The notes: generated by a model not told the origin, from the sequence alone. A stretch of 64,000 bases of DNA from Vibrio agarivorans (GCF_030409635.1 NZ_JAUFQF010000001.1:248001-312000), one strand, 5' to 3'. Positions 1 through 9,970 are shown, numbered from the stretch's first letter. A program made the numbers and translations.

Positions 1-1
1 T

Positions 2-1540
2 GGAAATAGGAAGCAGTTATGGATGACTCTTGTCGTTGCTGTGATAGCACAGTTGTTTATTGTGAGTTTTATCTATCAACAAATGTCAGGTATCAAATCA
101 CTGAGTGAAGACTGGGAGGCGTTGAAAAATCAATACGTACAAGCATCAGCGAGTTTGGTGAAAGTTGAACGAGGCTTTGGCTATGTCGGCTTTATTCATC
201 ACTTTAAGAACTATATTATTCGGCGCTCCCCTAATTATTACAATCTCGCGCTCGATAGCCAATCTGACATTTTTAATGCCTTACAAGAGCTAAAGCGCAA
301 TCCTTCAATCGACAACCAAGACAGAGAGTCGATACAAGTTCTGGTGGATATACTCGTTGAGTATGCACTGCAGTTAAGCATTGCAAAAAATACCCCGCCA
401 TCAACATCTACTGAAGCGCTAGACGAGCTGATCAAAGTGGATGATGAACCAGCAGCAAGGGCACTTGAACGCCTAAGAGATAGTATATTAGCGAATAATA
501 TCGCAGGGAAAATAGCGCTGAACAACCAAGTTGCTCAGATGAGAATTAGCACGGGATTAATGGGTTTTTGTTTAATTCCGCTATTTCTATTTTCTACCTA
601 TATCACGATCATAACCTTGCGCTCTCAGGCCACAAATTTAAAGGAACTCACTGCTATTTATGATTCGTCGCCTGATGGAATTATATATGTCGATTCAAAG
701 GGCATGATCAAGAAGGCGAATCAAGCCGCTCTAGATATTTTTGGTTACTCTAGGAGAGAATTTTTTCAGTTGAATATCGAGGCGCTAGTTGAAGAGTCCG
801 TTCGAGAGCAACATGCAAAAATGCGACGTGCGTTTATTCAAGAGCAGGGCATTACACCGGAGAAAACGCGCGAAAGCCTGCCTGTGAAGGGAGTTAAAAA
901 AGATGGTTCAACGGTAGAGTTGAGTGTAACCGTTGAGTCTAAAATAGTCGGCAAACAAATGGCAGCAGTTTGTTTGATAAAAGATCTGACGCTACTCAAA
1001 AGACTTCAAGAACACTCGAACCTTGATCACCTTACACAAGTCAGTAATCGTCGCCATTTAGACGATGTATTAACGAAAGAAGTGAGCCGAGCGAGACGTA
1101 ATAATCGGGCAGCCTCTCTGTTACTCATCGATATGGATAACTTCAAAAGACTAAATGATGAATGTGGGCACATTGCGGGTGATTACGCCTTACAAAAAGT
1201 GGCCAAGTTCTTAGTGAATAGCTCTCGCGAGTGTGATTATGTATGTCGGTGGGGAGGGGATGAGTTTGTCATTTTTTGCCCAGACCAAGATTCCGCACAT
1301 GCACATATTTTTGCCGAGCGTTTGAGAACGGAATATGAAGTGTTGACTGTTGGTGATGATGTACGGTTAACATTGAGTATTGGGATTGCAGATACCAATA
1401 GTATTGCAACGGTTAGCCCAAAAGACTTGATAGATGCAGCTGATCGCGCAGTCTACTCAGCGAAAAATGCCGGTAGGAATCGAGCGGTTCGCTTTGATTC
1501 ATTTGGCTTGATGAACCAAGACGAAATGACGCTAGCCTAA
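2..1540 (+). CDS. Membrane PAS-GGDEF diguanylate cyclase (5' end cut by window)
   Basis: Predicted to make cyclic di-GMP from two GTP at the inner membrane. Counting from the ATG at 23, a first membrane segment spans about residues 2-19, a helical periplasmic stretch runs to about 175, a second membrane segment lies at 177-199, a PAS domain at about 207-325 and the GGDEF domain at about 330-490. The active motif GGDEF is intact at 411-415, and an inhibitory-site RxxD (RECD) lies five residues before it, so the enzyme should be catalytic and subject to product inhibition. The frame stays open upstream of 23 to the window edge and encodes basic residues that suit a membrane-insertion start, so the true start probably lies outside the window. 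The signal sensed by the periplasmic part is unknown. GGDEF and chemoreceptor genes beside a pst cluster resemble what I recall of the V. cholerae chromosome 2 pst region. Confidence 0.9.
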   Translation, partial: GNRKQLWMTLVVAVIAQLFIVSFIYQQMSGIKSLSEDWEALKNQYVQASASLVKVERGFGYVGFIHHFKNYIIRRSPNYYNLALDSQSDIFNALQELKRNPSIDNQDRESIQVLVDILVEYALQLSIAKNTPPSTSTEALDELIKVDDEPAARALERLRDSILANNIAGKIALNNQVAQMRISTGLMGFCLIPLFLFSTYITIITLRSQATNLKELTAIYDSSPDGIIYVDSKGMIKKANQAALDIFGYSRREFFQLNIEALVEESVREQHAKMRRAFIQEQGITPEKTRESLPVKGVKKDGSTVELSVTVESKIVGKQMAAVCLIKDLTLLKRLQEHSNLDHLTQVSNRRHLDDVLTKEVSRARRNNRAASLLLIDMDNFKRLNDECGHIAGDYALQKVAKFLVNSSRECDYVCRWGGDEFVIFCPDQDSAHAHIFAERLRTEYEVLTVGDDVRLTLSIGIADTNSIATVSPKDLIDAADRAVYSAKNAGRNRAVRFDSFGLMNQDEMTLA

Positions 1541-1798
1541 CTTAGTTACCATTTTAAAATCGCCCTTTATGAATATGGTGCCGATTCAATTGGGGCAGCA
1601 TTTTAGTGTTCGCTGATCAATTTCCCCAAACCAAGTGAAATGGCTGAACACATTGACGTGATTAACATTTACTTAAGGCTTTTTAGTGATATAGCTCTAA
1701 AAACACTCGCATTCGTCGTGAAAACGAAGTAGTTTTTATTACTTAAGTGCGCATGGATAAGCGCATGGTGTATTGAATTCTATCTAATTGGGTTACGG

Positions 1799-3799
1799 AT
1801 GACGCTCTCTATTTCTCGCAAGCTGCAATTAAGTTTTGCAGTGCTGACAATGATCTTTTTTATCTCAGGTGTCTTGGCCTATAACAAATTAAGCCGAGTG
1901 CAACTCACTACAGAATCCTTGGTATCGCAGGATCTTCCTATCGTTAATGCTAGCCGACAGCTGCAACTGACTCTTGAGCAGACGCTTTCGCTGACTCGCA
2001 GTTACATGCTACTTGGCAACGAACCTCGTTATTCAGAAGTGCTATTGCAGCAAATTGATGAAAGCAAGCAACAATCCGCTTTATTGATCGAGGAGCTCAA
2101 TACTATCTTGGGTGATGTTGGCTCTGACGCTATTCAAACGCAACTATTGACGTTGGATGAGCAACTCACGCAAATCATCACGCTGAGCCATGCTACCGAG
2201 AACCTTCCAGCCCTAACCTTGTTCACCGAAGAAGCAGCGCCGATCGCCGAAGTGGTGATTGATATGCTGCAAAACCTCATTAATGATGAGGCATATGATG
2301 CGCAAGGTGGCGAAAGAAAGATGTTACTCAAGCTTTATGCGGATGCCAACAACGCGCTTGGTAGTGCACTTTCGAGTATGCGTGATTATCTGATTTACGG
2401 CACAGAAGATCATTTAGAGAGATATAACGACTATCTTGCGTTGCATCGCTCTCTGAGCCAAGAAATTAAGCAAGAAACGGTCAATATGTCTTCAACAGCG
2501 GAGCGTTTGTGGTCGTTGACAGTGGAAATGCAAGATATCTATTTCCCATTATCAGAGCAAGTGATTGCTCTTCGCCAAGCACCTGACTGGAACAGGGCCA
2601 ATGCAATTATGGCGACAGAGGTTATGCCACAGATGCAGGTCTTATCTCAAACGATAGACACGTTAGTGAGTCAGCAGGCCAACCAAGCCGCGAGTCGTGC
2701 GGGTGATGTTCAGTCTAATATCCAAGAGATTGTTGTCTTTATGGCATTATCGATGCTGGTGGTCGCGGTTTGTGCATCGGTAGTTTCAATGGTAATGGGC
2801 AGAAGTATCGCTAATCGTTTAGCTGTGATTGGCCAGCGAGCGAAGTCAATTGCCCAAGGTGATATTTCCGCATCAGCGATTGATGAGAAGGGTAATGACG
2901 AGCTTTCTCAGTTAACACAGCATATTAATCAGATGAGCAGGTCGCTTAACGTAATGGTAAGCGGTGTCAATCAGCGTGTTCAGCAAACAAACATTGGTGT
3001 CGAAGAGTTGCTTGAGAAGAATACGCATACGGTTAAACAAGTGAATCAGCAGAATGTCGCGATTGAAGAGGTGTCTAAGCAGGCGGCCGAGATCAAACTA
3101 GGAGCTGAAAACACCAACCAACTTGCAGAAGAGTCTTTGACCGCCTTATCTGAATCTCAGAACACTCTCACAAAGGGCAGTGCTTCCCTTAAAGACAACC
3201 AAATCAGTATCGAGTCGTTATTTGAAAAAGTGACAGGCATCAGTCAACAAGTTGAAGTTCTTCAGCAAGAGACGAATGGAATCGAAAAAGTCACCGAAGT
3301 GATTGAAAACCTTGCTGAGCAAACCAACTTGCTGGCACTGAATGCAGCAATTGAGGCCGCGAGGGCGGGTGAGCAGGGACGAGGTTTTGCGGTTGTTGCC
3401 GAAGAAGTGCGTAATCTCGCTACCCGAACCACCGCTTCGACAGTAGAGATAGATAAACTGTTGAATGGCATTAAGCAGTCAACAACTTGTGTGGTGAAAG
3501 AGATGGAGCAGAGTGTCGCTTTGGCTCAGGAAAGCAATCAAGTCACTGAGTCTGTGGTTGAAACATTGCTGCAAGGCACTGAACAAATCGGCTCCTTAAG
3601 TAGCCAAATGACTTCATTGGCTGCGGCTGCTGAGCAGCAATTTGCAGCGGTGACAGAGATAGACAGCTTAATGCAAAAAGTAGACTCATCTGCATCCGTT
3701 GTTTCTAAGGTGAATAATGAGCAAAATACAATCACGCAGGCTGTTCAGAGCCAAATGGATGAACTTAAGCAAGATCTAAAGCACTTTCAGTTACGATAA
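1799..3799 (+). CDS. Methyl-accepting chemotaxis protein, helical-bundle sensor
   Basis: A 666-residue chemoreceptor. Membrane segment 1 is at about residues 10-29, followed by a long helical periplasmic sensor (about 30-305), membrane segment 2 (about 310-335), a HAMP domain and the cytoplasmic signalling coiled coil. The signalling tip carries the conserved [19 protein letters not shown] stretch followed by [12 protein letters not shown], which binds CheA and CheW. The all-helical sensor looks like a four-helix-bundle ligand domain rather than Cache; its ligand cannot be read from sequence. No C-terminal CheR-tethering pentapeptide is visible. It is transcribed away from the pst/ars genes and ends at a strong hairpin. 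The 258 bases before it show no feature I can name. Confidence 0.93.
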   Translation: MTLSISRKLQLSFAVLTMIFFISGVLAYNKLSRVQLTTESLVSQDLPIVNASRQLQLTLEQTLSLTRSYMLLGNEPRYSEVLLQQIDESKQQSALLIEELNTILGDVGSDAIQTQLLTLDEQLTQIITLSHATENLPALTLFTEEAAPIAEVVIDMLQNLINDEAYDAQGGERKMLLKLYADANNALGSALSSMRDYLIYGTEDHLERYNDYLALHRSLSQEIKQETVNMSSTAERLWSLTVEMQDIYFPLSEQVIALRQAPDWNRANAIMATEVMPQMQVLSQTIDTLVSQQANQAASRAGDVQSNIQEIVVFMALSMLVVAVCASVVSMVMGRSIANRLAVIGQRAKSIAQGDISASAIDEKGNDELSQLTQHINQMSRSLNVMVSGVNQRVQQTNIGVEELLEKNTHTVKQVNQQNVAIEEVSKQAAEIKLGAENTNQLAEESLTALSESQNTLTKGSASLKDNQISIESLFEKVTGISQQVEVLQQETNGIEKVTEVIENLAEQTNLLALNAAIEAARAGEQGRGFAVVAEEVRNLATRTTASTVEIDKLLNGIKQSTTCVVKEMEQSVALAQESNQVTESVVETLLQGTEQIGSLSSQMTSLAAAAEQQFAAVTEIDSLMQKVDSSASVVSKVNNEQNTITQAVQSQMDELKQDLKHFQLR

Positions 3800-3806
3800 G
3801 GTTATT

Positions 3807-3837
3807 AAGGGTTCACTGTTATTGGCAGTGAACCCTT
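3807..3837 (+). terminator. Hairpin terminator between the chemoreceptor and arsC-arsR
   Basis: Perfect 12-bp stem AAGGGTTCACTG / CAGTGAACCCTT around a 7-nt loop. It sits between two convergent genes and can serve both; the T-runs on either side are short. Confidence 0.75.
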
Positions 3838-3864
3838 ATTAACGAGTTAAGGCAAGTCGTAAAC

Positions 3865-4626
3865 TTAATTTGTTCGCGTGTGGTCAATTCTGGGGCGATC
3901 CATTGCGTTCAATAGTTTTAGCGTTGCATGTAACTGTTGATGCTTTGCTATGACAGTTTGCTCGAGTATCGCGATTGCCCAACTCGGTAAAGTCGACGAA
4001 ATGGAGTAGTAAATCCAAAGCCCTTGGCGGCGACTTTGTAGCAAACCACACTTACTTAGTTGTGATAACGCTCGAGATATTTTGGGCTGTGGTTCTTGCA
4101 GAGATTCACAAAGCTCACCCACACTCAACTCTTTTTCAATATACAGCATGGCGACAATCATCAAGCGCGCTTTGTCGGAAATACATTTATAGAGTGATGT
4201 AATATCAAGTTCATCTTCAGGCTCATCGTTGTGAACCAGTGTAAATAGATGGATGCGTTTTTTCAGTTCTTCAAAGGTTGGCGAAAAACTGTTATCTATT
4301 GCTTTGATTTTGGGTTGTGGTACATCCCAAGAAAGGGTTTCTTTTACCCCCGGAATGGCAGCGCATTCAGAGTGAGCAGATGTGCACAGGGTAATGAGAT
4401 AATCAAATTCTTTGCCATCGAAAGCGTCTAGTGCTTTGCTATGCATATTATCGGTTGGATAACCGTGTGCCTCTAATGTACTAAAGGTTCTTGGGTCTAT
4501 CTTTTTGGATACGCTGCCTGCACTATAGGCAATATAGTCGTCACCATAGTCATGATTAACAATGGCTTCGGCAAGTTGAGAGCGAGCAGAATTACCCGTG
4601 CATACGAAAAGAATGCGTTTTTTCAT
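3865..4626 (-). CDS. ArsC-ArsR fusion: arsenate reductase-like LMW phosphatase joined to ArsR repressor
   Basis: One 253-residue chain with two functions. Residues 1-135 are a low-molecular-weight phosphatase/thioredoxin-coupled arsenate reductase fold. The P-loop is C9-x5-R15-S16 (CTGNSARS), and Cys81 and Cys88 (LCTSAHSEC) sit where the redox-relay cysteines of this ArsC class lie, followed by a WDVPQP segment. Residues about 142-235 are a winged-helix ArsR domain (recognition region around PKISRALSQL). Only Cys173 remains in the helix where E. coli ArsR has its CxCxxC arsenic site, so inducer binding may differ. The gene lies 115 bases after pstB on the same strand, with a hairpin between, so it may be an operon tail or have its own promoter. 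Arsenate enters cells through phosphate importers, so the location makes sense. Whether the ArsC half reduces arsenate or senses a ligand is unknown. Confidence 0.85.
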   Translation of the reverse strand: MKKRILFVCTGNSARSQLAEAIVNHDYGDDYIAYSAGSVSKKIDPRTFSTLEAHGYPTDNMHSKALDAFDGKEFDYLITLCTSAHSECAAIPGVKETLSWDVPQPKIKAIDNSFSPTFEELKKRIHLFTLVHNDEPEDELDITSLYKCISDKARLMIVAMLYIEKELSVGELCESLQEPQPKISRALSQLSKCGLLQSRRQGLWIYYSISSTLPSWAIAILEQTVIAKHQQLHATLKLLNAMDRPRIDHTRTN

Positions 4627-4689
4627 GGAGTTCCCTTAATTACTTGATGTGATCCTACAAGATGGCAAAGGGATATTCAATCTATTGAG

Positions 4690-4727
4690 CCCTCACACAA
4701 CAAGCAAATACGCTTAAGGTGTGAGGG
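4690..4727 (-). terminator. Hairpin after pstB
   Basis: CCCTCACAC / GTGTGAGGG arms enclose a 20-nt loop with an inner AAGC/GCTT pairing. The T-run on the minus strand is weak, so it may attenuate rather than fully stop transcription into arsC-arsR. Confidence 0.6.
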
Positions 4728-4741
4728 AGTCGATTACTTAC

Positions 4742-5533
4742 TTAGCCAAAATTACCAGAAATATATTGGCGAGTTTTCTCTTGGGTTGATGCATTGAATA
4801 CTTGGTCTGTTTCTCCAAATTCGACCATTTCCCCTAAGTACATAAAGCCCGTGTAATCAGAAATGCGACGTGCTTGTTGCATGTTGTGGGTAACGATAAC
4901 GATCGTAAATTTCTCACGCAGTTCGGTGATAAGCTCTTCAATAGCCGCTGTCGCGATTGGATCTAGCGCAGAAGTCGGTTCATCCATAAGGATCACTTCT
5001 GGCTCTAGAGCAATCGTACGAGCGATACACAGTCGTTGCTGTTGGCCGCCTGAAAGGCCTACTGCATCACTATTAAGTTTATCTTTAACTTCTTCCCAAA
5101 GGTGAGCTCGACGCAGCGCTTTTTCGATTCGAGCATCCATCTCTTGCTTGCTAAGACCTGAGTTTAGCTTCAAACCAAATGCCATATTGTCGTAGATGCT
5201 CATAGGGAATGGTGTCGGTTTTTGAAAAACCATCCCAACTTTTGAGCGCAGTTCACTCAGGCTCACTTTGTTGTTAAGGATACTGTGATCATCCAGTAGG
5301 ATATCACCCTCTACTTGCTGACCTCTATAAAGATCGTAGATGCGGTTCATCGTGCGCAATAGTGTGGACTTTCCACAACCTGAAGGTCCAATCAAGGCAG
5401 TGACTTTTTTGTTGTGAACAGGCAGAGAAACCTTCTTTAAGGCTGGCTTTGCCCCCTTGTTGTAATAGAAGTTTAATGCTTGAACATCCATACGCAGTGT
5501 TTGCGCAGATTGAGTGTTGTGTGACGTCATCAT
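4742..5533 (-). CDS. pstB: Phosphate ABC importer ATPase PstB
   Basis: ATP-hydrolysing subunit of the high-affinity phosphate importer PstSCAB. All ABC motifs are visible: Walker [10 protein letters not shown], signature LSGGQQQR, Walker [14 protein letters not shown] and the switch histidine in VTHNM. Length (263 residues) is normal for PstB. The start is either of two adjacent ATGs; the second overlaps the pstA stop codon, implying translational coupling. Last gene of the pst operon before a hairpin. Confidence 0.97.
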   Translation of the reverse strand: MMTSHNTQSAQTLRMDVQALNFYYNKGAKPALKKVSLPVHNKKVTALIGPSGCGKSTLLRTMNRIYDLYRGQQVEGDILLDDHSILNNKVSLSELRSKVGMVFQKPTPFPMSIYDNMAFGLKLNSGLSKQEMDARIEKALRRAHLWEEVKDKLNSDAVGLSGGQQQRLCIARTIALEPEVILMDEPTSALDPIATAAIEELITELREKFTIVIVTHNMQQARRISDYTGFMYLGEMVEFGETDQVFNASTQEKTRQYISGNFG

Positions 5534-6366
5534 GCTTTAGTCGCCTGAGTAAATTTTGAAACTAGGGTTGCAAGTACATTCAAAATGAAAATGAATGTGG
5601 TGATCAGTAGTGCACCAGCCCATGCTAGGTCAATCCAGCTTTCATAAGGGCTCATTGCAAATTGATAAATTGTGACTGGCAAGTTCGCCATTGGTTGTGA
5701 GAGATCCGTCGTCATGTAGTTACTGTTTAGTGCTGTAAACAGCAGCGGAGCTGTCTCACCAGACATTCGTGCAATAGAAAGCAAAACGGCAGTTATAATC
5801 CCTGGCGCAACCGCTCGGTAGCATAACTTTGTGGTCACAACCCATTGTGGTGCTCCAAGGCCAGCTCCCGCTTCTTTTAATTGAGCAGGAACAAGGCGTA
5901 ACATCTCTTCTGTTGATGAGATAATTACTGGCAACGCCAATACCGCTAAAGCAATAGAGCCTGCGAGACCGGAGTAGGTTCCCATAGTGACAACCAACGC
6001 ACTGTAAATAAACAGACCAATGAGTATCGAAGGTGCACTGACTAACATTAAGTTACAGAAGCGGATTACATCGGCCAGTTTGTCACCCTTTGGTGCTTGA
6101 GACAGCCAAGTCCCTGCTAATATGCCGACAGGGGCCGCAATCGCGATACCAATCGAGGTCATAATCAAGCTACCAACAATCGCGTTCTTTAAGCCGCCTT
6201 CGCTGCCCGGTCCCGGGGTGATTTCAGTGAAAACAGCCAGGTTGATACCCGATATGCCATTGCTAATCAAGGTGTAGAGGATACTAACCAATACGATAAG
6301 GCCAAAGACTGCTGATGCAGCACATGCACCTTTAAATATGTATTCTTTAATGAGACGAGCATTCAT
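5530..6366 (-). CDS. pstA: Phosphate ABC importer permease PstA
   Basis: Inner-membrane permease that pairs with PstC to form the phosphate channel. About six hydrophobic segments are visible in 278 residues, with the typical cytoplasmic coupling-loop region ([20 protein letters not shown]) that docks on PstB. Its ATG overlaps the pstC stop (TAATG) and its stop overlaps the pstB start, so pstC-pstA-pstB are tightly coupled. Confidence 0.96.
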   Translation of the reverse strand: MNARLIKEYIFKGACAASAVFGLIVLVSILYTLISNGISGINLAVFTEITPGPGSEGGLKNAIVGSLIMTSIGIAIAAPVGILAGTWLSQAPKGDKLADVIRFCNLMLVSAPSILIGLFIYSALVVTMGTYSGLAGSIALAVLALPVIISSTEEMLRLVPAQLKEAGAGLGAPQWVVTTKLCYRAVAPGIITAVLLSIARMSGETAPLLFTALNSNYMTTDLSQPMANLPVTIYQFAMSPYESWIDLAWAGALLITTFIFILNVLATLVSKFTQATKA

Positions 6367-7292
6367 TATTTCTTTCCTAACAGCAGACGGCTAAGGGCAA
6401 TGATCACAAAGGTAATGGCGAGCAGAACTAAACCCAGACCAATCAAAGCTGAAATATGAGTTGGGTCACTGGCTTCGTTAAACTGCTGCGCAATCGTCGC
6501 TGAGATAGAGCTTGCAGGCATAAAGAGTGAAGCTTGAATCGAGTTAGATCCGCCGATAACAAACGCTACCGCCATAGTTTCTCCTAGTGCTCTTCCTGTG
6601 CCAAGTAGGCTTGCCGCAACCACAGCACTGCGAATTTTAGGTAGCAGAATTTTCAAGATCACTTCATTAGAGGTTGCTCCTAACCCATAGCCAGCCTCAC
6701 GTACTACGTTGGGTATTGAAGCAAGAGCGTCGCGTGTTAGGGCGATCATGATTGGTAAAATCATAAATGAAAGGATAATACCTGCGGTTAGAAGGCCAAT
6801 ACCAATCGGTGGGCCATCGAACAACACACCAATCACGGGAACATCGACAAGGTTCATCATTGCCCACATTTGGAAGCCATCTGCAAACCAAGGAGCAAAC
6901 ACAAATAAGCCCCACATGCCGTAGATAATGCTTGGAATAGCAGCAAGCAACTCAATAGCTTTACCAACAGGTACGCTGAACCACTTCGGTGTCAGTTCGT
7001 TTAGAAAGATAGCACTGCCTATCGCGACGGGAATAGCAATAACGATAGCAATGAGAGATGATACCAAGGTGCCAAAAATAGCAGGAAGAGCACCGAAGTC
7101 TCGTAGGACTGGGTTCCATTCTGTGCTAGTGATAAAGGAAAAACCGAGTTGGCTAAGGGCTAACTCACTTCCGATAATGAGTTCAAGTAGTAACCCAGAC
7201 ACTAAAATCAGTACCAAAAAAGCAGCGGCGAAACTGATTTTATTAAAGGCAAAATCGGCAGATATAATCTTTGCCGTTGTCTTAACGTGCAT
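6366..7292 (-). CDS. pstC: Phosphate ABC importer permease PstC
   Basis: Second permease of the phosphate importer, 308 residues, six predicted membrane segments and the coupling-loop pattern around REAGYGLGATSNE. It follows pstS by 71 bases on the same strand and overlaps pstA by one base. Usual order pstS-pstC-pstA-pstB; no phoU or phoBR is in the window. Confidence 0.96.
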   Translation of the reverse strand: MHVKTTAKIISADFAFNKISFAAAFLVLILVSGLLLELIIGSELALSQLGFSFITSTEWNPVLRDFGALPAIFGTLVSSLIAIVIAIPVAIGSAIFLNELTPKWFSVPVGKAIELLAAIPSIIYGMWGLFVFAPWFADGFQMWAMMNLVDVPVIGVLFDGPPIGIGLLTAGIILSFMILPIMIALTRDALASIPNVVREAGYGLGATSNEVILKILLPKIRSAVVAASLLGTGRALGETMAVAFVIGGSNSIQASLFMPASSISATIAQQFNEASDPTHISALIGLGLVLLAITFVIIALSRLLLGKK

Positions 7293-7363
7293 AACGAATT
7301 CTCAATGAATAAGGGCATCTAGACATAGTATTCATTCCTACGATGCCCCCGATTATTTGATGA

Positions 7364-8413
7364 TTAGTAAATCACTTTACCGTTAGATTGGAAGCGCTCA
7401 GACCAAACGCCTTCGATAATTTCAACAACGTCATCTGGCATTGGAATGTAATCCAGTGCAAGTGCGGTATCAGCACCCGTTTCACCGAAGCTCCACTTAA
7501 AGAAGTCTAGAATTGCTTTTGCTGATTCTGCGTTTGCTTGCTCTTCATGCATTAGAACAAATGTCGCCGCAGTCATAGGCCAAGATTCAGCACCTGGCTG
7601 ATCATTTAGCAAAATGTCCAAAGTAGGTGTATTCACCCAGTCAGCGTTCGCTGCTGCTTTAGAGAAACTGTTTAGATCTGGAGAGACAAATTCACCTTCT
7701 TTGTTTTGTAGCATGGTGTGAGTCATATTGTTTTGCTTAGCGTAGGCAAGCTCTACGTAACCAATTGCACCACGAGTACGTGCAACAAAGTTAGCAACGC
7801 CAGCATTGCCTTTACCACCAATTGTGGTTGCTTGTCTTGGCCAAGCAACGTCGGTGTTAACACCCACGGTATCAGTCCATTCTTGACTTACTAGTCCTAG
7901 GTAGTGAGTAAAGTTGAATGTTGTACCCGAGCCATCAGAACGGTGAACAACGATAATTGGGAAAGCAGGGAGGTTTAGGTCCGGGTTGATCGCTTTAATT
8001 GCGTCATCGTTCCATTGCTTAATTTTACCTAAGTAAATATCAGCTAATAGTTCGCCAGTCAGTTTCAGGTCATCACTTTCGATACCTGGAAGGTTTACCA
8101 CCGGCACGATACCGCCGATGATGATTGGAAATTGTACAAGTCCTTGTTGTTCTAACCGTTCAGGTGCTAGTGGTGCATCTGATGCACCAAAATCTACGGT
8201 TTTTTCCTCGATTTGACGGATACCACCACCGGAACCGATAGCTTGGTAATTGAGTTTGACACCGGTTAGCTGATTGTAATTTTCTGACCAGCTAGAAATG
8301 ATAGGGTGCGCAAAAGTAGAACCGGCGCCATTGACTGTTATGTCAGCAATCGCTGTTGTTGATAGCGTACCGACAGTGCAAGCAAGTAGCAGTTTCTTAG
8401 CGAGTTTGATCAC
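7364..8413 (-). CDS. pstS: Periplasmic phosphate-binding protein PstS
   Basis: Captures phosphate in the periplasm for PstCAB. The mature N-terminus ITVNGAGSTFAHP and the later SDGSGTTFNFTHYL segment are the phosphate-binding loops of PstS. I choose the GTG at 8413: an AAGGA ribosome site lies 7 bases before it and the product (349 residues) begins with a clean signal peptide (basic MIKLAKK, hydrophobic core, cleavage after TTAIA). A longer frame begins with TTG at 8440 and would put charged residues before the signal sequence. The upstream region holds a perfect AT-rich palindrome but no clear Pho box. Confidence 0.95.
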   Translation of the reverse strand: MIKLAKKLLLACTVGTLSTTAIADITVNGAGSTFAHPIISSWSENYNQLTGVKLNYQAIGSGGGIRQIEEKTVDFGASDAPLAPERLEQQGLVQFPIIIGGIVPVVNLPGIESDDLKLTGELLADIYLGKIKQWNDDAIKAINPDLNLPAFPIIVVHRSDGSGTTFNFTHYLGLVSQEWTDTVGVNTDVAWPRQATTIGGKGNAGVANFVARTRGAIGYVELAYAKQNNMTHTMLQNKEGEFVSPDLNSFSKAAANADWVNTPTLDILLNDQPGAESWPMTAATFVLMHEEQANAESAKAILDFFKWSFGETGADTALALDYIPMPDDVVEIIEGVWSERFQSNGKVIY

Positions 8414-8516
8414 TGTGTTTTCCTTTATTACATGACTCAAAAATAGATAACGCCTTTACATAGGGCATCGGAACCACAGTCGTCCTGTGGTGTGGCGCAA
8501 GTATATGGCGATTTTG

Positions 8517-8542
8517 ATATATATGTAAATGGACATATATAT
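8517..8542. promoter_or_regulatory. Perfect 10-bp inverted repeat upstream of pstS
   Basis: ATATATATGT, a 6-base spacer AAATGG, then ACATATATAT. It lies about 105-130 bases before the pstS start. The AT-rich TATA-type arms are like those bound by ArsR/SmtB-family repressors, so the ArsC-ArsR fusion encoded at the end of the same cluster is a candidate binder. That link is inference. Confidence 0.5.
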
Positions 8543-8647
8543 AAAAAATGCCATATTACTGAAATATTGATTTAAGCGACTGTTTTATATTGATTTTTAT
8601 GTTGTCACGAAAAGACCTGTACATTGGTGGTGGCAGTGGTTTGGGGT

Positions 8648-8890
8648 ATGTCGAAGGTAAAATTTCAGAAAAGTTATCAAGTGATACCGTCTAAACATTA
8701 TGGTCAGTTGTACTGGCTATCCTATGTTTTTACTGTTTTCTATTTCCTGAGTAAGTCTTCATTTTGGGTCACTTTATTGTTAAGTTGTTTGGAATCACTT
8801 GGTTTCACCTACTGCGACCCGTTCGCTGATTATGAGTTGGACCCATATAGTTACTTTATGACACGCGAGCTAACGGATAAGTTTATATAA
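8648..8890 (+). CDS. Small hypothetical protein, possibly membrane-associated
   Basis: An 80-residue reading frame from the ATG at 8648; a longer version from TTG at 8624 is less likely. The middle (about residues 22-53) is hydrophobic and aromatic and could form one or two membrane helices; the C-terminal third is acidic. I recognise no family, and no good ribosome site is visible. A second frame (ATG at 8599, 31 codons) overlaps its start. It may not be a real gene. Confidence 0.3.
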   Translation: MSKVKFQKSYQVIPSKHYGQLYWLSYVFTVFYFLSKSSFWVTLLLSCLESLGFTYCDPFADYELDPYSYFMTRELTDKFI

Positions 8891-8925
8891 ATCGCGTTAT
8901 CTGCAATCACATGGAGTGTGAGAGA

Positions 8926-9339
8926 ATGTCAGACTATATTACAGGGGGCTGCTTGTGCGGCTTGGTGACCTTCGAGTTAGAGGACAGGTTCGATAACTTC
9001 TATTTCTGTCATTGTGAACAGTGTCGAAGAGTCACAGGTTCATCCCATGCATCGAATGCCATTACCAACAGAACCAACATAAAGTGGGTCAAAGGGCATG
9101 AGCTTGTCACTCGTTTTGATCATCCCGATGGAGCCTTTTCCAAAGTGTTTTGCTCTCGCTGTGGTTCGGGTTTGCCCCATGAGTCGCAAAATGGCAAAGA
9201 CTTGGTTGTGCCTGTAGGCTGTCTTGATACCTCGCCTTCAATGTCGCCAAATGCTCAGATATTTTGCGCAGAGAAGGCAAGTTGGTATAAAGAGGGTATT
9301 CTCGCACCGGAGTACAAAGGGTTTGTGACCGTAAAGTAA
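8926..9339 (+). CDS. GFA-family (CENP-V/formaldehyde-activating-like) zinc protein
   Basis: A 137-residue protein of the glutathione-dependent formaldehyde-activating enzyme fold. The zinc cysteines are visible: GGCLCG near the N-terminus, CHCEQCRR at about 27-34 and FCSRCGSGL in the middle. The family mostly has unknown substrates, so formaldehyde chemistry should not be assumed. The ATG at 8926 is preferred over 8911 because a GGAG ribosome site fits it. Confidence 0.85.
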   Translation: MSDYITGGCLCGLVTFELEDRFDNFYFCHCEQCRRVTGSSHASNAITNRTNIKWVKGHELVTRFDHPDGAFSKVFCSRCGSGLPHESQNGKDLVVPVGCLDTSPSMSPNAQIFCAEKASWYKEGILAPEYKGFVTVK

Positions 9340-9381
9340 GAGATTTTATGAATTACCGTGTGATAGCAATAAAGGACAGTA

Positions 9382-9867
9382 ATGGTCATTAGAGACATTT
9401 TAAGCAAAGATCTTGATACGATTCTCGCGTTGAACGAGCAGTTCGTTAAGGTATTGAGCCCGATGGATAAGAGCAAGCTATTGAGGTTACTCGACATCTC
9501 TTATGTGTCTGTTGTCATTGAGGATGAAAACCAGGTGCTTGGTTTTCTTATCGCTCTAACGGAACATAAAGAGTACGAAAGCATTAACTATCAGTGGTTT
9601 AATGATTATTGTGATTCGTTTCTGTACATTGATAGAGTCGTGGTTGCAGATGATGCTCAGGGAAAGGGGATCGCATCAATGTTGTACCATTACGCCTTAG
9701 ATTCCGCACTAGATAATTCAATTCCTTGTTTATGTGCAGAAATCGATGTTTTGCCACCCAATGAAGCATCGTTACTCTTTCACAAGAAAATGGGATTTAA
9801 AGAGTTAGAGTTACTGAGGCACAGCGAAGATAAAATGGTTTCTCTTCAAAAGCTACACATCAGTTAA
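9382..9867 (+). CDS. GNAT-family N-acetyltransferase
   Basis: A 161-residue acyltransferase. The acetyl-CoA pyrophosphate loop is recognisable as VVADDAQGKGIASML (R/QxxGxG/A pattern), followed by the family's C-terminal FHKKMGFKE segment. Substrate unknown. It starts 42 bases after the GFA gene and probably shares its transcript. Confidence 0.85.
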   Translation: MVIRDILSKDLDTILALNEQFVKVLSPMDKSKLLRLLDISYVSVVIEDENQVLGFLIALTEHKEYESINYQWFNDYCDSFLYIDRVVVADDAQGKGIASMLYHYALDSALDNSIPCLCAEIDVLPPNEASLLFHKKMGFKELELLRHSEDKMVSLQKLHIS

Positions 9868-9930
9868 GCGTTAGTCATCAAAGAGCATTCGCTAGGGACT
9901 ATTGTTCGTTAGGTACTATGATTGAGCATT

Positions 9931-9970
9931 TAGGGTCAGAGTAACACTAGAGAGGTTAGATCTGACCCTA
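9931..9970. terminator. Bidirectional hairpin between the GNAT gene and the YidA-like gene
   Basis: Perfect 10-bp arms TAGGGTCAGA / TCTGACCCTA around a 20-nt loop that can pair further (AAC/GTT). It lies between convergent genes. Confidence 0.65.

Noticed and set aside
6697..7308. Open frames on both strands inside pstC
   Set aside because: Shadows of pstC in other frames; composition follows the real gene and they lack ribosome sites.
8441..8640. Pho box upstream of pstS
   Set aside because: Only an isolated TGTCAC near 8603 was seen; no two 7-base repeats with the right spacing.
8599..8694. 31-codon frame starting ATG 8599, overlapping the small gene at 8648
   Set aside because: Too short, no ribosome site and no recognisable motif; not reported as a gene.
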